This document shows, piece by piece, positions 18,999-26,554 of a DNA stretch of 34,756 bases. The stretch's first letter is position 1. Each line of letters begins with the position of its first letter. A model generated the notes under the pieces. It saw nothing but the letters and a program-made list of their open reading frames with translations. It made no database searches and was not told the DNA's origin. The position numbers and the translations under genes were made by a program. This DNA comes from a virus: positions 6,362 through 41,117 of the IMG/VR virus record IMGVR_UViG_3300037847_005930; one strand, 5' to 3'.

Positions 18999-19472
18999 CT
19001 ATCTTCCTTTTTTCTTATCAATAGTTTTCATCAATTGAGAATAATCTTTATTGATAACATTCATTACACTAGCAACTTCTTGATTGTTCACATCAACAGG
19101 TCTACCATCTATATCCTGTGTTGGTGCTACCGTTGCAGAACCACCTCTCATAAATGATTGTGCTTGATTGGATGTATATGGATTTCCATCTAAATTTCTC
19201 CACTCACCACTTTGATGTGTTTCGTTTAACATCTCATTTAACATTTCGTTTTGTACAAACGTTTTTGGTTTAGATACTTTTTTATTTTCTTCTATTGCTA
19301 AAATCTTACCCATATCAATTTCTAATGGGTCTACTTTAACTTTTTTAGATTTTATTTCTTTTATAATCGGTTTTTGAGATTTCTTAACCTCAGACAAGAT
19401 AGGTTTTAGTTCCTCACGAACTACCTTTCTTACGATTACTTCTAATAATTGTGCTAAATCTTTTGCTTTCAT
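18999..19472 (-). CDS. Small helical protein between spike and gp25 genes
   Basis: A 157-residue protein with an N-terminal amphipathic helix (LLEVIVRKVVREELKPILSE), a Lys-rich segment (IIKEIKSKKVKVDP), the short repeat LNEMLNE, and a polar C-terminus ending in a basic helix (YSQLMKTIDKKKGR). No catalytic or membrane motif is visible. It lies 4 bases upstream of gp25, so it is probably a baseplate or assembly factor, but its function is not recognised. The leader holds an A/T-rich segment at 19481-19500. Confidence 0.65.
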   Translation of the reverse strand: MKAKDLAQLLEVIVRKVVREELKPILSEVKKSQKPIIKEIKSKKVKVDPLEIDMGKILAIEENKKVSKPKTFVQNEMLNEMLNETHQSGEWRNLDGNPYTSNQAQSFMRGGSATVAPTQDIDGRPVDVNNQEVASVMNVINKDYSQLMKTIDKKKGR

Positions 19473-19511
19473 AATTCCATACTTTATATATAAATATTAA
19501 AAACTTTTGTT

Positions 19512-20126
19512 TTATACTAACTGAATCCAAGGTATCGGTAACGTTGGGATTGGTATTGGTGAAACTGGTGTTCCACTTACAACTCCCATTGTATGTACAC
19601 CCCCTACAGTTAGTAAATGTGATTGAAATGCTATTTGTAATTTTGTTGCCATTGGAATCCCATATGGTACTGGTGATGTTGGATGAGTAAATGCATTTAA
19701 CAATCCTGCTTTAAGTGGTGCTATTGCCCCACCATTTGTAACAACATTCGTAATTGGTATAAATACTCCTGGTGCTCCAGTCGAAGATGCTATATGTAAT
19801 GGGTCTGGTACAAGTGGTGAGAATACAGTTGCTAACCAATATTGAGATACTGAAGTAGCCCATCCAGTAAAATGATTTAGTTTAGGTCTACTTTCTGAAT
19901 CATTAATATCTTTTAAACATTTTTCTATAGCATTTACCATTGGTTCAATTGGAGCCGGAGTTTGAATTCCATTTATTCCAGCCGGTGCAACAGTAAAAAC
20001 CGATGATACTGCAATGGCATATTCACCAGCTAGTTTCTGAGCGGTTTTTCTGTAAGTCTTACCTTCAGTTGCTGAGTTTAGGTATCCACCTACTTTTGTG
20101 ATATATGCGGGCCATACTGCTGCCAT
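19512..20126 (-). CDS. Virion-associated protein of unknown function, Pro/Ile-rich C-terminus
   Basis: A 204-residue protein rich in Ala, Pro, Val and Thr. It starts with a helical region (YITKVGGYLNSATEGKTYRK, TAQKLAGEYAIAVSSVF), has a central part with MVNAIEKCLKDINDSE, and ends in a hydrophobic, proline-patterned tail (GTPVSPIPIPTLPIPWIQLV). The tail recalls tip or plug regions of spike-associated proteins, but no PAAR repeat or metal ligands are visible. It is encoded 9 bases after the gp5/gpV-like spike gene and before gp25, so a hub or spike partner is plausible. Function is inferred from position only. Confidence 0.65.
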   Translation of the reverse strand: MAAVWPAYITKVGGYLNSATEGKTYRKTAQKLAGEYAIAVSSVFTVAPAGINGIQTPAPIEPMVNAIEKCLKDINDSESRPKLNHFTGWATSVSQYWLATVFSPLVPDPLHIASSTGAPGVFIPITNVVTNGGAIAPLKAGLLNAFTHPTSPVPYGIPMATKLQIAFQSHLLTVGGVHTMGVVSGTPVSPIPIPTLPIPWIQLV

Positions 20127-20135
20127 AACTTATTC

Positions 20136-21128
20136 TTACTGTTTCATTGCTTTTATATTACTTACGATAGTTGCCACTTTACTTGCATTAGTAGCCGGGC
20201 CTGTTGGTCCAACTCCGGTTGCGAAAGTAGCGGCGGCCGATGTTAGATTTTTTAACTCTGTTGCCAACTTTTCAATCTCTGTAAATAGTTTATCCATTTC
20301 CATTTGCCAGCCTGGTGTTGCATTTATAATATCTTGTTTAGCGGCTATAATAACTTTTTCATTTCTAGCGTTTAAGAATACCCTGTCCGAATTAAGGTAT
20401 ATAGATGAATTTGAATATGATGATGGGTTATCTGCTCCACCAATTCCGTTTTGAGCTGGTTTTAGTTTTATCTTTTGTGATGAACCCAACCATATAGATG
20501 AAAGGTCATCATTAACATCTTCTATAATAAACTTGTTGTAAGAACCACCACTCTTTCTACCGTTAGATATAATTGTAATTGGGTCGTTATCCGTAGATGA
20601 ACTCCACGATGGTTTCTCAGATGTTTTACTTCCTTTAGGAGTATATCCAAATCTCATTGAATGTCCAAACCTACCTTCTAAAAGAACATCACCGATAAAT
20701 GGTTGTACAGAACCTACATCAGTTCTTTCGGAAAACCCATCACCTAATTTTTTATCACTACTACTACCACCTACACCTGGAACTCCAGCAGCGGCGGCTT
20801 CATAACCCGATGCGGATGCTCCTGTCGATAATAATGTTTTAGATGTTGGTAATGAGTTATTATGTGGATTCCTTTGAATCGCTACTGGATTTAGATAATA
20901 AAAGGTTTGGTTAGATTCTCTTTTAGCTGGATTTGATTCGGGTTGTGAAGCTCTTATCAATACAACAGATTCCCCTATTAGTGGGATTCTTCTAAAAGAT
21001 AAATCATATGGATATGCCGTTATCTGTTGATTAGGATTTTTTTGATTGAAGCATTGGATTTCATAAACTTCATTTACATCATTATCCTTTAATATTATTT
21101 TTTGTACTGTAGCTACTGATACACTCAT
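20136..21128 (-). CDS. Baseplate hub/spike protein, gp5 (gpV)-like without lysozyme domain
   Basis: A 330-residue protein. The N-terminal region looks like an OB-fold spike base (YDLSFRRIPLIGESVVLIRA, then LEGRFGHSMRFGYTPKG and DPITIISNGRK). The region about 225-275 has the alternating pattern typical of spike beta-prism ends (SIYLNSDRVFLNARNEKVII, AAKQDIINATPG). The C-terminus is a helix followed by an Ala/Thr/Gly-rich segment. In T4 gp5 this scaffold carries a muramidase domain; I see no room or catalytic motif for one here. It starts on the stop codon of the 122-residue gene (TAATG) and precedes the 204-residue, gp25 and gp6 genes, the expected hub-wedge neighbourhood. Confidence 0.75.
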   Translation of the reverse strand: MSVSVATVQKIILKDNDVNEVYEIQCFNQKNPNQQITAYPYDLSFRRIPLIGESVVLIRASQPESNPAKRESNQTFYYLNPVAIQRNPHNNSLPTSKTLLSTGASASGYEAAAAGVPGVGGSSSDKKLGDGFSERTDVGSVQPFIGDVLLEGRFGHSMRFGYTPKGSKTSEKPSWSSSTDNDPITIISNGRKSGGSYNKFIIEDVNDDLSSIWLGSSQKIKLKPAQNGIGGADNPSSYSNSSIYLNSDRVFLNARNEKVIIAAKQDIINATPGWQMEMDKLFTEIEKLATELKNLTSAAATFATGVGPTGPATNASKVATIVSNIKAMKQ

Positions 21129-21496
21129 TACTCATCTCCCTCTGTATTACTAAGAGCATCAATCTTATTATCGATTGCTTTGGCGTTTTCTAAAAGTTGT
21201 TTTTTCTCTTCATCACTTAATCCAAGTCCACCACCTTCACCTGAGTTTTCATCCTTCATCATTCGTTGAATGATTGCCGCCAATTTAACAATCTGTTCAT
21301 CGTTTCTTACAGCCACTTCCATGTACTCTTTTATCAAAGGAACAATTACAGTAGCATCTTGTAGGTTTTTTACCAATGGTTCTAATTGTGCAATAAGAAG
21401 TTTTAGTTGTCTATCCTTCTTTTTAGAATTATGGTAAACATCCGACATGATATCAGCAAATGTTTTTCCTTTAAATAATTCAGTATCTTTATCCAT
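21128..21496 (-). CDS. Small helical protein upstream of the spike gene
   Basis: A 122-residue, mostly helical acidic protein (KKKDRQLKLLIAQLEPLVKN, VPLIKEYMEVAVRNDEQIVK, KLAAIIQRMMKDENS) with a Gly-rich hinge (GEGGGLGL) and a charged C-terminal helix. There is no signal peptide or membrane segment. It overlaps the gp55-like gene by 8 bases and the spike gene by 1 base, so it is translated between late sigma factor and baseplate hub. Candidates are a small assembly factor or a late-transcription co-factor; the sequence does not decide. Confidence 0.65.
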   Translation of the reverse strand: MDKDTELFKGKTFADIMSDVYHNSKKKDRQLKLLIAQLEPLVKNLQDATVIVPLIKEYMEVAVRNDEQIVKLAAIIQRMMKDENSGEGGGLGLSDEEKKQLLENAKAIDNKIDALSNTEGDE

Positions 21497-22211
21497 TACT
21501 ATCCTTTAATTTATATCTAAGTGATAAATATCCTTTTTGATTATATTCGGTGTACAATTCAACATAAATACCTTTTAGTTTACCAACTACTTTAGTTATG
21601 TATTGTGTATGTACACCTGTTCTCTCTCTAATAAGTATGTAGAGTGCTTTCTTATTGTACGAATATAAATCATATCTGGTCTTAAATAATTCATTTATTG
21701 AATCTGCGATAGCTCTATCTCTATCTTTTAAGAATAATTCATACAAATGATAATCTATATATTTTGTAAAATGGTCTACGAAATCTGATTTAGATTCTTT
21801 ATTATTCTGGTCTACAATTTCGTTTACAATATTACGAGATGTATCAATCGCTGATACTTTCTCTTTTGATTTCATCCTAGCGTAGTTTGCATTATTCTCA
21901 TTGAATAAATAATTTCTAGCTACTACTGTGAAGTAAGAGAAGGCTCTACCATTCTCACCATTGAACTTATGAATCTTTTCATTCAGAAATGCAACTACAC
22001 TTGCCTTTACATCTTCATATGGTACATCAAAGTAATATGTTTTGTAAGTGTGAATTACATTTTCAGCCAATTTATCAAATGGATAATGGATGAAACGATT
22101 ATATATTTTGTTCTTTAGTTTAATATCATCACAATTGTTATAAGCATTTATAGCAATCTCTGTGATTTTAGTAAAATATCTTTTACTTCTCTTTCTTCGT
22201 TTTCTAGGCAT
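21489..22211 (-). CDS. gp55: Late transcription sigma factor, gp55-like
   Basis: A 240-residue protein with a very basic N-terminus (MPRKRRKRSKRYF) and, at residues about 42-102, a divergent sigma-70 region 2: YPFDKLAENVIHTYKTYYFD, VPYEDVKASVVAFLNEKIHK and FNGENGRAFSYFTVVARNYL. This matches T4 gp55, the phage sigma factor that directs host RNA polymerase to late promoters together with the sliding clamp. It is longer than T4 gp55 (185 residues), with extra C-terminal sequence (KALYILIRERTGVHTQYITK) that could contain a small helix-turn-helix. It lies directly upstream of the baseplate genes, which are likely targets. The family call is strong; its promoter specificity is not visible. Confidence 0.85.
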   Translation of the reverse strand: MPRKRRKRSKRYFTKITEIAINAYNNCDDIKLKNKIYNRFIHYPFDKLAENVIHTYKTYYFDVPYEDVKASVVAFLNEKIHKFNGENGRAFSYFTVVARNYLFNENNANYARMKSKEKVSAIDTSRNIVNEIVDQNNKESKSDFVDHFTKYIDYHLYELFLKDRDRAIADSINELFKTRYDLYSYNKKALYILIRERTGVHTQYITKVVGKLKGIYVELYTEYNQKGYLSLRYKLKDSNG

Positions 22212-22485
22212 CTATGTTATATTCGTTTTTTAAATCATCTAATATAGATTTTATTTGATTCCAAATAAAACCACTCTCATCATCTGATTCAAATGAACCT
22301 AACCTATCCGCATCTTTCATCCTTTGATACGATTCAGATATTTTTGAATAGATTGATTCTATTTGTTCATCAGATTTTTCTATCTCATCTTCTAAACGTT
22401 CTACCTTACGAAGTAAATTCCATACTACATAAAGTAGAACTATTAGAATAGCAGGTGCTATGTAAATTATGTATTGTAATTCCAT
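22204..22485 (-). CDS. Small membrane-anchored coiled-coil protein
   Basis: I choose the ATG at 22485, one base after the stop of the HD gene, giving 93 residues (MELQYIIYIAPAILIVLLYV); an upstream ATG at 22524 would overlap the HD gene by 38 bases. Residues 3-23 form one transmembrane helix, followed by a basic stop-transfer patch (RKVERLEDEIEKSDEQIESI) and a coiled coil, then an acidic conserved-looking end (DADRLGSFESDDESGFIWNQ). Predicted topology is N-out, C-in or a simple anchor. It overlaps the gp55-like gene by 8 bases. Function is unknown; a spanin or holin role is not supported by any specific motif. Confidence 0.65.
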   Translation of the reverse strand: MELQYIIYIAPAILIVLLYVVWNLLRKVERLEDEIEKSDEQIESIYSKISESYQRMKDADRLGSFESDDESGFIWNQIKSILDDLKNEYNIDA

Positions 22486-22486
22486 A

Positions 22487-23251
22487 TTAAGCTTCCACAT
22501 CACCAAAGATAGATTTGAAATCAATCTTCTCTGGCATTGTTACATTTTCTAATTTTGTTTTCTTTGTAGGTCTACCACCCACATTTTTAGTTTGAACTTT
22601 TTTATCAGAGTTTATAACTCTATCTCTTTCGAAGTTAGCGGCACATAAATCAGCTTGATGCATGATAAATGGTAACTGAGTTTTAATTACATTATCTTTG
22701 TTATAAGTAATGTAATACTCTTTGTTGTTTTCATCGTACAATCCATCAGTTAATTTAATTCCGATATATTCTTCTTCAGTAAGTTTGATACCATAGTGAT
22801 TTAACAACCACATAGTTCTATCATTAAGATTCATCCAATGCATTTTGGAACTCGTCTTATAAATCTTTCCTTGATTCTCAATATGCCATTGTGAATCATT
22901 TGGGATGTACCAATTCTCTTCGTGATTACCTACCTTACCTAAATCATGATGAAGTGCTGTAAAGATTAGAGTATCCTTTTCAAAATCTAAAGGCATTCCT
23001 AACTCTTTATATAAATCATAAATCTTAACGGCGTTATATGTAACTCTAAGAATATGGTCAATATATCCACCAGCGAATGCGTTGTGGAAATGTTCTGTTG
23101 ATGATGCTGGAGTAAGGATAATTCTATCTTCTAACTCATCATACATCTTATTTAGTTTTTCTAATCTTTCACCTGTAAAAGTTTGGTTGATTAGTTTTCT
23201 AAACTTTTCGTAATTCTCTTTAATTTTATTTTCATCTAAAATGTGTACCAT
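22487..23251 (-). CDS. HD-domain phosphohydrolase
   Basis: A 254-residue protein with the metal-binding HD signature in the right order: H66 (GGYIDHILRV), the HD pair H102-D103 (LHHDLGKVGNH) and the distal D201 (MHQADLCAANFERDR). The family hydrolyses nucleotides or nucleotide second messengers; substrates range from dNTPs to (p)ppGpp and cyclic dinucleotides, and the sequence does not tell which. The C-terminal 40 residues are basic (GGRPTKKTKLENVTMPEKID) and lie outside the fold. It sits after groES with a 5-base gap, in the clpP-groES-HD cluster. Plausible roles are nucleotide-pool control or dampening a host signal. Confidence 0.85.
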   Translation of the reverse strand: MVHILDENKIKENYEKFRKLINQTFTGERLEKLNKMYDELEDRIILTPASSTEHFHNAFAGGYIDHILRVTYNAVKIYDLYKELGMPLDFEKDTLIFTALHHDLGKVGNHEENWYIPNDSQWHIENQGKIYKTSSKMHWMNLNDRTMWLLNHYGIKLTEEEYIGIKLTDGLYDENNKEYYITYNKDNVIKTQLPFIMHQADLCAANFERDRVINSDKKVQTKNVGGRPTKKTKLENVTMPEKIDFKSIFGDVEA

Positions 23252-23256
23252 AATTT

Positions 23257-23559
23257 TTAATCTTTATTTTCAAATAATACAGACAATAATTCACTCTCTC
23301 TAAATATGTGGTATGTCTTACCACCATTTTTGTGTTTGAATCCAGTCCCATCTAATAGAACCGTATCACCAACACTAACACTCATTGGTATTGAATCGCC
23401 TGTCTGTGTGAACAATCCATCACCAACTGAAATAACTTTACCCAACATTGTGGTTTCTGAACCTGATGGTTTGTATAAACCACCTTTGGTTTTTTCATCG
23501 TTTCTTTTTAGTATCTCTACTACTACTCTATCCCCTAAAGGTTTATAATTCCATTCCAT
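23257..23559 (-). CDS. groES: GroES-like co-chaperonin
   Basis: A 100-residue protein with full-length Cpn10 features: YKPLGDRVVVEILKRNDEKT, the mobile loop and following strand (TKGGLYKPSGSETTMLGKVI), SVGDTVLLDGTGFKHKNG and the C-terminal strand. Unlike T4 gp31 or the distant Cpn10 replacements of many phages, this copy is recognisably bacterial GroES-like. It would cap host GroEL, probably to fold the major capsid protein. It is 3 bases from the end of clpP and 5 bases from the HD gene, so the three form an operon, driven by the promoter at 24236-24267. The bacterial-like sequence suggests capture from a host. Confidence 0.93.
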   Translation of the reverse strand: MEWNYKPLGDRVVVEILKRNDEKTKGGLYKPSGSETTMLGKVISVGDGLFTQTGDSIPMSVSVGDTVLLDGTGFKHKNGGKTYHIFRESELLSVLFENKD

Positions 23560-23562
23560 AAC

Positions 23563-24204
23563 TTAAATAATTTTATCTATAATTCCTAATTCTAATGCTT
23601 CATTGGCAGATAAGAAGTAATCACTTCTTTGATTTTCTTTCCAAAACTCTTTATCTTTTTTTGTAACTTCAGCCATAAGTGTATTACAATCATCTTCTAA
23701 TTGTTCTGCGAACTTAGCGTTTGATTTAATATCTTCTAACTTTCCAAAATTCATTGTTGATAGTTGGTGAACCATAACCTTAGAATGTTTTGATGCGGCT
23801 CTAAGACCAGTTCCACAGGATAGTAATAATGCCGCGGCACTCATAGCAGAACCTCTACATACTATGTTAGTAGAGATATCTTCGTTATCTTTTAAAGTTC
23901 TAATGTAATCAATTAGTGCCAATGTTTCTACTACATCACCACCTGGTGAGTTTAACAATAGTGTTATAGATTTTAATTCTGGATTAATCTTTCTGAGTAA
24001 TCTAACCTTTGATATACAATCAAATACCATACCTTGTGATATTTCATCCTGTACTAAAATTATATTATCTTCTATATCTAATCCGTAATCAAACTCTCTA
24101 AACTCTTGAAAGTGTAATTCTCTTGCCGATACTTTTTCTTTTTCTTCGGTAACATCCGTTTGATTTGAAGTTGGATATCGTCCATCATTATATAAATCGC
24201 TCAT
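23563..24204 (-). CDS. clpP: ClpP-like serine protease
   Basis: A 213-residue protein of the S14/ClpP fold. The catalytic triad is visible with family spacing: Ser122 in GSAMSAAALLL, His146 in VMVHQLS and Asp195 in RSDYFLSANEAL (His-Asp distance 49, as in E. coli ClpP). Also present are LLLNSPGGDVVETLALIDYI and the C-terminal ELGIIDKII. The N-terminal 30 residues are charged and variable. No Clp ATPase is encoded nearby, so it would act with host ClpX, alone, or as a head-maturation protease (ClpP-fold proteases do this in some phages). It lies 3 bases before groES. Transcription likely starts at its own consensus promoter about 32 bases upstream. Confidence 0.92.
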   Translation of the reverse strand: MSDLYNDGRYPTSNQTDVTEEKEKVSARELHFQEFREFDYGLDIEDNIILVQDEISQGMVFDCISKVRLLRKINPELKSITLLLNSPGGDVVETLALIDYIRTLKDNEDISTNIVCRGSAMSAAALLLSCGTGLRAASKHSKVMVHQLSTMNFGKLEDIKSNAKFAEQLEDDCNTLMAEVTKKDKEFWKENQRSDYFLSANEALELGIIDKII

Positions 24205-24235
24205 CTATTATAACTTTTTTTTAGTTAAACTTAAT

Positions 24236-24267
24236 CAAATATACAACATTTTTTTTGAAATACCAAG
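24236..24267 (-). promoter_or_regulatory. Bacteroidetes-type promoter for clpP-groES-HD
   Basis: On the minus strand CTTG (24267-24264), exactly 20 bases, then TATATTTG (24243-24236): a full match to the Bacteroidetes -7 consensus TAnnTTTG with a -33 TTG. It ends 31 bases before the clpP ATG. Unlike four other promoters in this window it lacks the upstream TTAACA element. Confidence 0.8.
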
Positions 24268-24271
24268 TATT

Positions 24272-25417
24272 TTAATAAGTTTTTATATCATCCTCATCAG
24301 TAGTATCTTTTGATTCAGATTGAAAGTTTCTTAAATCTACACCATCAGAATAAGGTTTTGAAAATTCATTATATATTTGTTCGTTTTGTTCTTCAACATC
24401 AACAGGCTTTTCATCGTAAACTTCTACGTTACCATACACATCTTCTACTTCATACTTTGGTGTAGCAAGAATCTCTTCGTTCTTCTTAATCATTTCTTCT
24501 TGAGAAAGTTTATCTTTCACTTTCTTATGTTTCTCACCATTCATCATTGTATGTTTGTACATCATTTTATTTCTTTGTGTGAAATAATCATCCTCTTCTT
24601 CTCTTCTACCAATATATTTGTTTACTGCGATTACCATAGCGATTGCCATTGGGTCGAATACGAATACAATCATTAGAGTGAACCAATTCACAATTACATC
24701 CATCGGTCTACCTGTAATCTTAGCCATATATCTAAGTGGGCCAATCTCTGCCGCTACTTCGTTGTTGGATTCTAAATCCAAAATCTGTAAATCTAATTTT
24801 GTAATAGAATCGGTAACTGCTTCCATCTTAATCGAAACACTATTTCGTTGTTCCTTCATATCATCTAACTGAGCGTTTAAAACTCTACGAGTAGATGATG
24901 AGGTTGTAGTGATGATTTCACCAGTCTCTCTATCTTTGTATTGGATGGTATTATTTGATAATCCTTTTGTAAGTTCTGATATAGATTCACTAAGTTGAGC
25001 TCTTTCTACTTTGTATCCTTCCAACGATTCAGAGAATCTATCTCTTTTCATTTCAACCACAGCAACTTGTTTATCTACGATAGTTAATTGGTCGGCAGTA
25101 GTTTGATATGCTGATGTAAGGAATCCATAGATACCTGCTGAGGTTATAATCATTAAGATACCCACACCCAATGTAAGATATGATTTTAACATCCATCCTA
25201 ATTTCTTCCAATGGTTATGTAGATATGATGCTACGATTAATTTAGCTAACTCTAATGCTGAAGCCATTATGATTACTTCAAACCTTGCTCCAGCAAACAA
25301 AGAACTCAGTCCAAATACTGAATAATATGCAGCAGTTCCAGCTAAAGATAATGTTGAAAACACCATCAAAAACCCAAATCCTACCTTTTTTGAAAAAAAG
25401 TTTTTAACAATATCCAT
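24272..25417 (-). CDS. Membrane protein with periplasmic or cytoplasmic coiled coil
   Basis: A 381-residue protein with about four hydrophobic helices: 13-35, 45-66, 77-102 and 247-272 (NWFTLMIVFVFDPMAIAMVI). Between helices 3 and 4 lies a long coiled coil (about 105-235) broken by a short Thr/Ser-rich loop (TGEIITTTSSSTRR). The last 110 residues are acidic and charged, probably cytoplasmic (EEEDDYFTQRNKMMYKHTMM and QEEMIKKNEEIL). The fold recalls conserved marine T4-like phage membrane proteins of unknown function. No holin, spanin or channel signature is decisive. It is followed 31 bases downstream by the clpP promoter region and preceded by a 157-base gap holding a hairpin. Confidence 0.75.
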   Translation of the reverse strand: MDIVKNFFSKKVGFGFLMVFSTLSLAGTAAYYSVFGLSSLFAGARFEVIIMASALELAKLIVASYLHNHWKKLGWMLKSYLTLGVGILMIITSAGIYGFLTSAYQTTADQLTIVDKQVAVVEMKRDRFSESLEGYKVERAQLSESISELTKGLSNNTIQYKDRETGEIITTTSSSTRRVLNAQLDDMKEQRNSVSIKMEAVTDSITKLDLQILDLESNNEVAAEIGPLRYMAKITGRPMDVIVNWFTLMIVFVFDPMAIAMVIAVNKYIGRREEEDDYFTQRNKMMYKHTMMNGEKHKKVKDKLSQEEMIKKNEEILATPKYEVEDVYGNVEVYDEKPVDVEEQNEQIYNEFSKPYSDGVDLRNFQSESKDTTDEDDIKTY

Positions 25418-25477
25418 ATTTTTAGTTTTATTAAATTTGAGAATTGTATTTATTTACAAATTCATATTTTAAATATA

Positions 25478-25501
25478 AGAAAATAAGGATGTAAACATCC
25501 T
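25478..25501 (-). terminator. Candidate terminator after uvdE
   Basis: On the minus strand a perfect 6-bp stem AGGATG/CATCCT with a 4-base loop is followed by TATTTTCTT. It lies between uvdE (ending 25575) and the membrane-protein gene (starting 25417), so it would separate the two. The T tract is imperfect. Confidence 0.5.
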
Positions 25502-25517
25502 CATTGACTTAGTAATA

Positions 25518-25544
25518 AGTATTAAAATAATTAGAATTAATACT
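25518..25544. repeat. Perfect 8-bp inverted repeat in the uvdE downstream gap
   Basis: AGTATTAA (25518-25525) pairs with TTAATACT (25537-25544) around an 11-base loop. Being AT-only it is a weak hairpin; it could be an operator or a transcript-stabilising structure. A further 5-bp hairpin (25571-25584, CCTTC/GAAGG) covers the uvdE stop codon. The rest of the 157-base gap holds no gene. Confidence 0.5.
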
Positions 25545-25574
25545 AAAACATCCTAAAACGGAATACTATGCCTT

Positions 25575-26474
25575 CTACTGAAGGTAATCTAAAATAGCAA
25601 GTTCTTTAGCTTTAGATTCTACCATAATATCAACATCTAAACCATATGTATTAGGAATCTCATTGATATAATCTGAGTGTGCTTGAGGTTTCAGTTTCTC
25701 ATTATTCTCATGTAAAGCTTTAGATTCTGAATAGTGAACTACAGGTGTAATTCCATCAGGCCAAGTAGATACTGCTAACTTCAATGCTTCTTCCTCTGAT
25801 AAATCTCCAGTACAAAATTTGTGGTGGTGATAATCGAATACAATAGGAATACCAATACGTTCATGTATGTACATCAAATCTTTTACTGAATACATAGATG
25901 CCTTATCATCGTTCTCTACAGTAAGACGAGTTTGAACTGATTCAGGTAAACGTTCAAAGTTTTTACAGAATCTATCCATAGCAGATTGTTTATCACCATA
26001 CACACCGTTACAATGAATATTAAGTTTGTTGTAAGGTGTACGAGATAATCCCAACATATCAAACACCTCACCATGTATAGAAAGGTCTGTAATGGTGTTC
26101 TGTACTACTCTTTCGTTTGGAGATACCAACACATTGAATGGGCCAGGATGTGATGTAATACGTTGATTATACTTTTTGATAAGATTACCAGCACCTGCCA
26201 TAAGATTAGATATACGATGGTAATGAGGTAACTCTGATAAGTTGTACTCACTAGCCCAAGGGAACAACTCAGAACTCAACCTAAAGAAGTTGATACCATT
26301 CTGATGATTCCATTTGATAATCTCAATAAGGTCTCTGGTGTTTTGAATAGCCAACTCTGAAGCGTATGGAATACCTTTCTCTGTGAAGGTACGTTTTATC
26401 ATACTACGGTTGGTTGTGATTTTGGGTTTCTGTTTACCCAATGTCATATTGATACAGGCATATCCTAAATTCAT
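25575..26474 (-). CDS. uvsE: UV damage endonuclease UvdE/UvsE
   Basis: A 299-residue protein of full family length with its TIM-barrel metal-site motifs in order: MNLGYACINMTLG, FFRLSSELFPWASEY, SHPGPFNVL, HGEVFDMLG, HCNGVYGDK, RLTVENDDKASMYS, VFDYHHHKFCTGD, VVHYSESKA, QAHSDYI and VDIMVESKAKELA. The enzyme nicks DNA 5' to cyclobutane dimers, 6-4 photoproducts and other lesions, starting excision repair. T4 uses the unrelated DenV glycosylase for UV dimers, so UvdE is a functional alternative suited to sunlit water. It is transcribed from the promoter at 26498-26554 and is followed by a candidate terminator, so it is probably a single-gene unit. Confidence 0.96.
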   Translation of the reverse strand: MNLGYACINMTLGKQKPKITTNRSMIKRTFTEKGIPYASELAIQNTRDLIEIIKWNHQNGINFFRLSSELFPWASEYNLSELPHYHRISNLMAGAGNLIKKYNQRITSHPGPFNVLVSPNERVVQNTITDLSIHGEVFDMLGLSRTPYNKLNIHCNGVYGDKQSAMDRFCKNFERLPESVQTRLTVENDDKASMYSVKDLMYIHERIGIPIVFDYHHHKFCTGDLSEEEALKLAVSTWPDGITPVVHYSESKALHENNEKLKPQAHSDYINEIPNTYGLDVDIMVESKAKELAILDYLQ

Positions 26475-26497
26475 AATGTGTAATTTTTAATTCTATA

Positions 26498-26554
26498 CTA
26501 ATATACAAAAAAATAGGGGACTATACAAGCCCCCTATGTTAAGAAATTGTTAAA
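26498..26554 (-). promoter_or_regulatory. Promoter with upstream TTAACA element, for uvdE
   Basis: Minus strand: element TTTAACAATTTCTTAACAT (26554-26536), 7 bases, TTG (-33, 26528-26526), then TATATTAG (-7, 26505-26498); the spacer from CTTG to the -7 box is 20 bases. The same layout occurs before three other genes. The upstream element overlaps the stop codon of the preceding 61-residue gene. The -7 box ends 23 bases before the uvdE ATG. Confidence 0.85.
26507..26536 (-). terminator. Rho-independent terminator overlapping the uvdE promoter
   Basis: Minus strand TAGGGG (26536-26531), an 11-base loop, CCCCTA (26519-26514), then seven T. It ends the hsp20/61-residue gene transcript. The -33 TTG of the uvdE promoter lies in the loop and the T tract lies in the -33/-7 spacer, so terminator and promoter share the same bases. 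Confidence 0.8.

Noticed and set aside
25418-25574. A main-family promoter for the membrane-protein gene
   Set aside because: TATATTTA occurs at about the right place, but no TTG lies 20 bases upstream, so the spacing rule followed by the other promoters fails.
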